Shown here piece after piece: positions 46,644 to 48,014 of a stretch of 48,014 nucleotides of DNA (position 1 is its first letter; each line of letters begins with the position of its first letter). A model generated the notes under the pieces. It did not search any database. It worked only from the letters and a program-made list of their open reading frames with translations, and had not been told where the DNA came from. The translations under genes and the position numbers were made by a program. The DNA lies in contig NZ_BCVA01000047.1 in the NCBI RefSeq assembly GCF_001591505.1, forward strand, positions 1 to 48,014, in the 5' to 3' direction. The DNA comes from Neobacillus niacini NBRC 15566. Its GTDB lineage: Bacteria > Bacillota > Bacilli > Bacillales > Cytobacillaceae.

Positions 46644-47225
46644 TTATCTATGGTTTTCGGCAGCCATTGCCTCTGCCTTCGTTCTATGAACAGTTCCAAA
46701 CGGATGCTGTGGTGGGGCATAAATGGAATAAAGTTTAAGTGGTTTATTCCCTGTGTTGGTTACATTGTGCCACGTACCAGCAGGTATCATGATGGCAAAA
46801 TCATCGGAAACCCTCTTTTGAAAGGATAGGTTATCCTTTGAATGACCCATTTGAACAACTCCATTTCCTTCTTCGACACGTAGGAATTGATCGATATGAG
46901 GGTGTATTTCTAGACCAATATCCTCCCCAACGTTGATACTCATTAGTGTCACTTGGAGATGATTACCCGTCCAGATAGCGGTACGGTATGTCTTGTTTTG
47001 TTTAGAAGCCTCATTGATATCGACAACAAATGGTTTTTTTCCATGATCTTTTATTTTGCCGGCTCTTACCTCATTGACAGGATGCCAGTGTCGATAAGGA
47101 TATGCATAGTCATATTCATCACTATACCCCCTATACATCGTCTGACCTTCGTAGTTATACATTGGATTGTTGTAATGATAAGGATTTTGATGATTATAAG
47201 AGTGCATATAAGGATCATAGTACAT
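46644..47225 (-). CDS. Cupin-domain protein with Tyr-rich N-terminus
   Basis: The 193-aa protein has a His/Tyr/Asn-rich N-terminal tail (about 1-50) and a cupin barrel (about 80-175). The cupin motif 1 is GLEIHPHIDQFLRVEEG and motif 2 MIPAGTWHNVTNTG, so the metal-binding residues H, H, E, H are intact. The tail resembles low-complexity segments of spore coat proteins, so a spore role is possible but unproven. The frame opens upstream; ATG 47225 has AAGGGA at 9 nt. Confidence 0.82.
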   Translation of the reverse strand: MYYDPYMHSYNHQNPYHYNNPMYNYEGQTMYRGYSDEYDYAYPYRHWHPVNEVRAGKIKDHGKKPFVVDINEASKQNKTYRTAIWTGNHLQVTLMSINVGEDIGLEIHPHIDQFLRVEEGNGVVQMGHSKDNLSFQKRVSDDFAIMIPAGTWHNVTNTGNKPLKLYSIYAPPQHPFGTVHRTKAEAMAAENHR

Positions 47226-47479
47226 ATTACTCATTCCCTTCAAAGAATACTCCCGTTATCATATTCTTTTTGTTTAGGGAATGTACCTACATTGTTAAAC
47301 AATCAAGATTCATTATATATAGTACTTCTTCAGCCTACATAGTAGAATGAACAAGGAATTTCATAATACATTCGCTTTTTTCTGATTGTATTTTAACATT
47401 CCACCTAATTACATTCCTTGAAAACTAGAATAAGAAAAGGTGCAGGACACAAACTATGTTAAAAAGGAGAGTGTATATT

Positions 47480-47623
47480 ATGGATGAAAAGGATTTAAGA
47501 CAGGACGCTAGTAATACATTACGTACGGATAAACAGAAAACTTCAGATATCGTAGCAAGCATTGATGAATTGAAAAAAGAGCATGAACCTGAGTATGTAT
47601 TTTTATATTGGGATGAAGAGTGA
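47480..47623 (+). CDS. Small acidic protein, 47 aa
   Basis: ATG at 47480 follows AAAAAGGAGAG at 8 nt. The 47-aa product is charged, with a helical centre (SDIVASIDELKKEH) and the end YVFLYWDEE. It has no signal peptide or Cys. The family was not recognised. No terminator was found right after it; the next clear hairpin is at 47808-47842. Confidence 0.65.
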   Translation: MDEKDLRQDASNTLRTDKQKTSDIVASIDELKKEHEPEYVFLYWDEE

Positions 47624-47807
47624 AATGGAAATGAATAGTAGATAAAGTAAAAAAACCAAAGCTATAGGGGGATAGGGTAAATTTCACGGTATTGCATGAT
47701 TGTAACCACAGTTAGCTAGAATAAAATGTATTTATATAAAGGTAATTAGGAGAATTTGTGATTATGTGATACACTTTGTTTACCATTTGATTTACTGTTT
47801 ACATGTG

Positions 47808-47842
47808 CCCTGCTCATTCGTGAGCAGGGTTCCTTGTTTTTA
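47808..47842 (+). terminator. Terminator on the + strand
   Basis: CCCTGCTCA and TGAGCAGGG form a perfect 9-bp stem with TTCG loop, followed by TTCCTTGTTTTT. It ends about 180 bp after the 47-aa gene; the gap between holds nothing else recognisable. Confidence 0.85.
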
Positions 47843-47860
47843 AAAATATTTTAAAATAAA

Positions 47861-47889
47861 TAAAAAACAGACTCTATATAAAGAGCCTG
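47861..47889 (-). terminator. Terminator of the cold shock gene
   Basis: On the minus strand CAGGCTCT and AGAGTCTG pair (one G-T pair) around TTATAT, followed by TTTTTTATTT. Confidence 0.88.
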
Positions 47890-47908
47890 CTCGAGTTTGG
47901 TTTTATTA

Positions 47909-48014
47909 TTAAGCTTTACGTACGTTAGCTGCTTGAGCTCCACGTTGACCTTGCTCAACATCAAAAGTAACTGCTTGACCTTCGTCTAAAGATTTGAAAC
48001 CTTCGCCTTGGATT
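47909..48014 (-). CDS. Cold shock protein, C-terminal part
   Basis: The last 34 codons of a CspA-type OB-fold protein run off the right edge. The visible part contains IQGEGFKSLDEGQAVTFDVE, then QGQRGAQAANVRKA and stop. This is the CspB/CspD signature. Cold shock proteins bind single-stranded RNA/DNA and act as RNA chaperones. The start and the usual long 5' leader lie outside the window. Confidence 0.95.
   Translation of the reverse strand, partial: IQGEGFKSLDEGQAVTFDVEQGQRGAQAANVRKA

Overview
The window reads as chromosome from a low-GC, endospore-forming Bacillaceae bacterium; Neobacillus or a close Bacillus relative is my guess, made from gene content and not by database search. Support comes from the spore crust genes (CotW-like, two CotX-like), Sda, a YjcZ-type mini-protein, a SleB/CwlJ-type wall hydrolase, a Crh/HPr-like protein, AGGAGG-type ribosome binding sites, frequent TTG/GTG starts and T-run hairpin terminators. 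No integrase, transposase, phage gene, tRNA or CRISPR array is visible. It looks like core and soft-accessory chromosome with many 1-3 gene units.

Layout. 1-780: the 5' part of a 5S rRNA gene on the minus strand behind two tandem promoters and with no 23S next to it, a 46-aa protein and a palindrome array. 777-1595: two overlapping fluoride channel (crcB) genes. 1705-3138: spore crust cluster with a sigma-K-like promoter. 3181-10842: proline iminopeptidase-like hydrolase, a 183-bp MITE-like element, TerC protein, glutaredoxin-like protein, an HPr-like protein with Asp at position 15, a PAP2-related protein, MFS efflux pump, wall hydrolase, Nudix and RMD1/YagE proteins. 10850-19964: DUF1801, GNAT, Sda, DUF2294, a P-loop protein behind a structured leader RNA, VOC protein, second TerC, CBO0543 membrane protein, GNAT, HAD hydrolase, and a Crp-family regulator flanked by two small DMT transporters with a perfect palindrome upstream. 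20162-26076: sulfite-oxidase-like molybdoenzyme, ParB-like protein and a two-gene 2-oxoacid:ferredoxin oxidoreductase (gamma-delta plus alpha-beta). 26085-37004: second palindrome array, PPOX, MFS, PhzF, DUF429, GNAT, DUF2809, a MoxR-DUF58-DUF4129 operon, VOC protein, third palindrome array, Zn-ribbon, Nudix and RidA proteins. 37205-48014: MDR oxidoreductase, GNAT, alpha/beta hydrolase, a zinc-ribbon/alpha-CTD fusion, CopC, a guanine riboswitch driving a lipoprotein nucleosidase, nitronate monooxygenase, nucleotidyltransferase, a type I toxin-antitoxin locus, TIGR01777 epimerase, cupin, and the C-terminal part of a cold shock protein at the right edge.

The most notable items are: (i) the guanine-class riboswitch in front of a secreted lipoprotein nucleosidase in which the usual catalytic Asp appears to be Asn, so control and active site both point to 6-oxopurines; (ii) a 27-aa holin-like toxin with a convergent antisense RNA at 45266-45551; (iii) a long paired leader RNA with promoter and terminator before an unknown P-loop protein; (iv) three sequence-unrelated palindrome arrays that share a 51-52-nt pitch; (v) the Crp/DMT operon with a 14-bp palindrome; (vi) the HPr-like H15D protein.

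Family names come from motif recognition by eye. Starts were moved inward from the longest reading frame wherever a ribosome binding site clearly favoured an internal codon, and this is stated in each entry.
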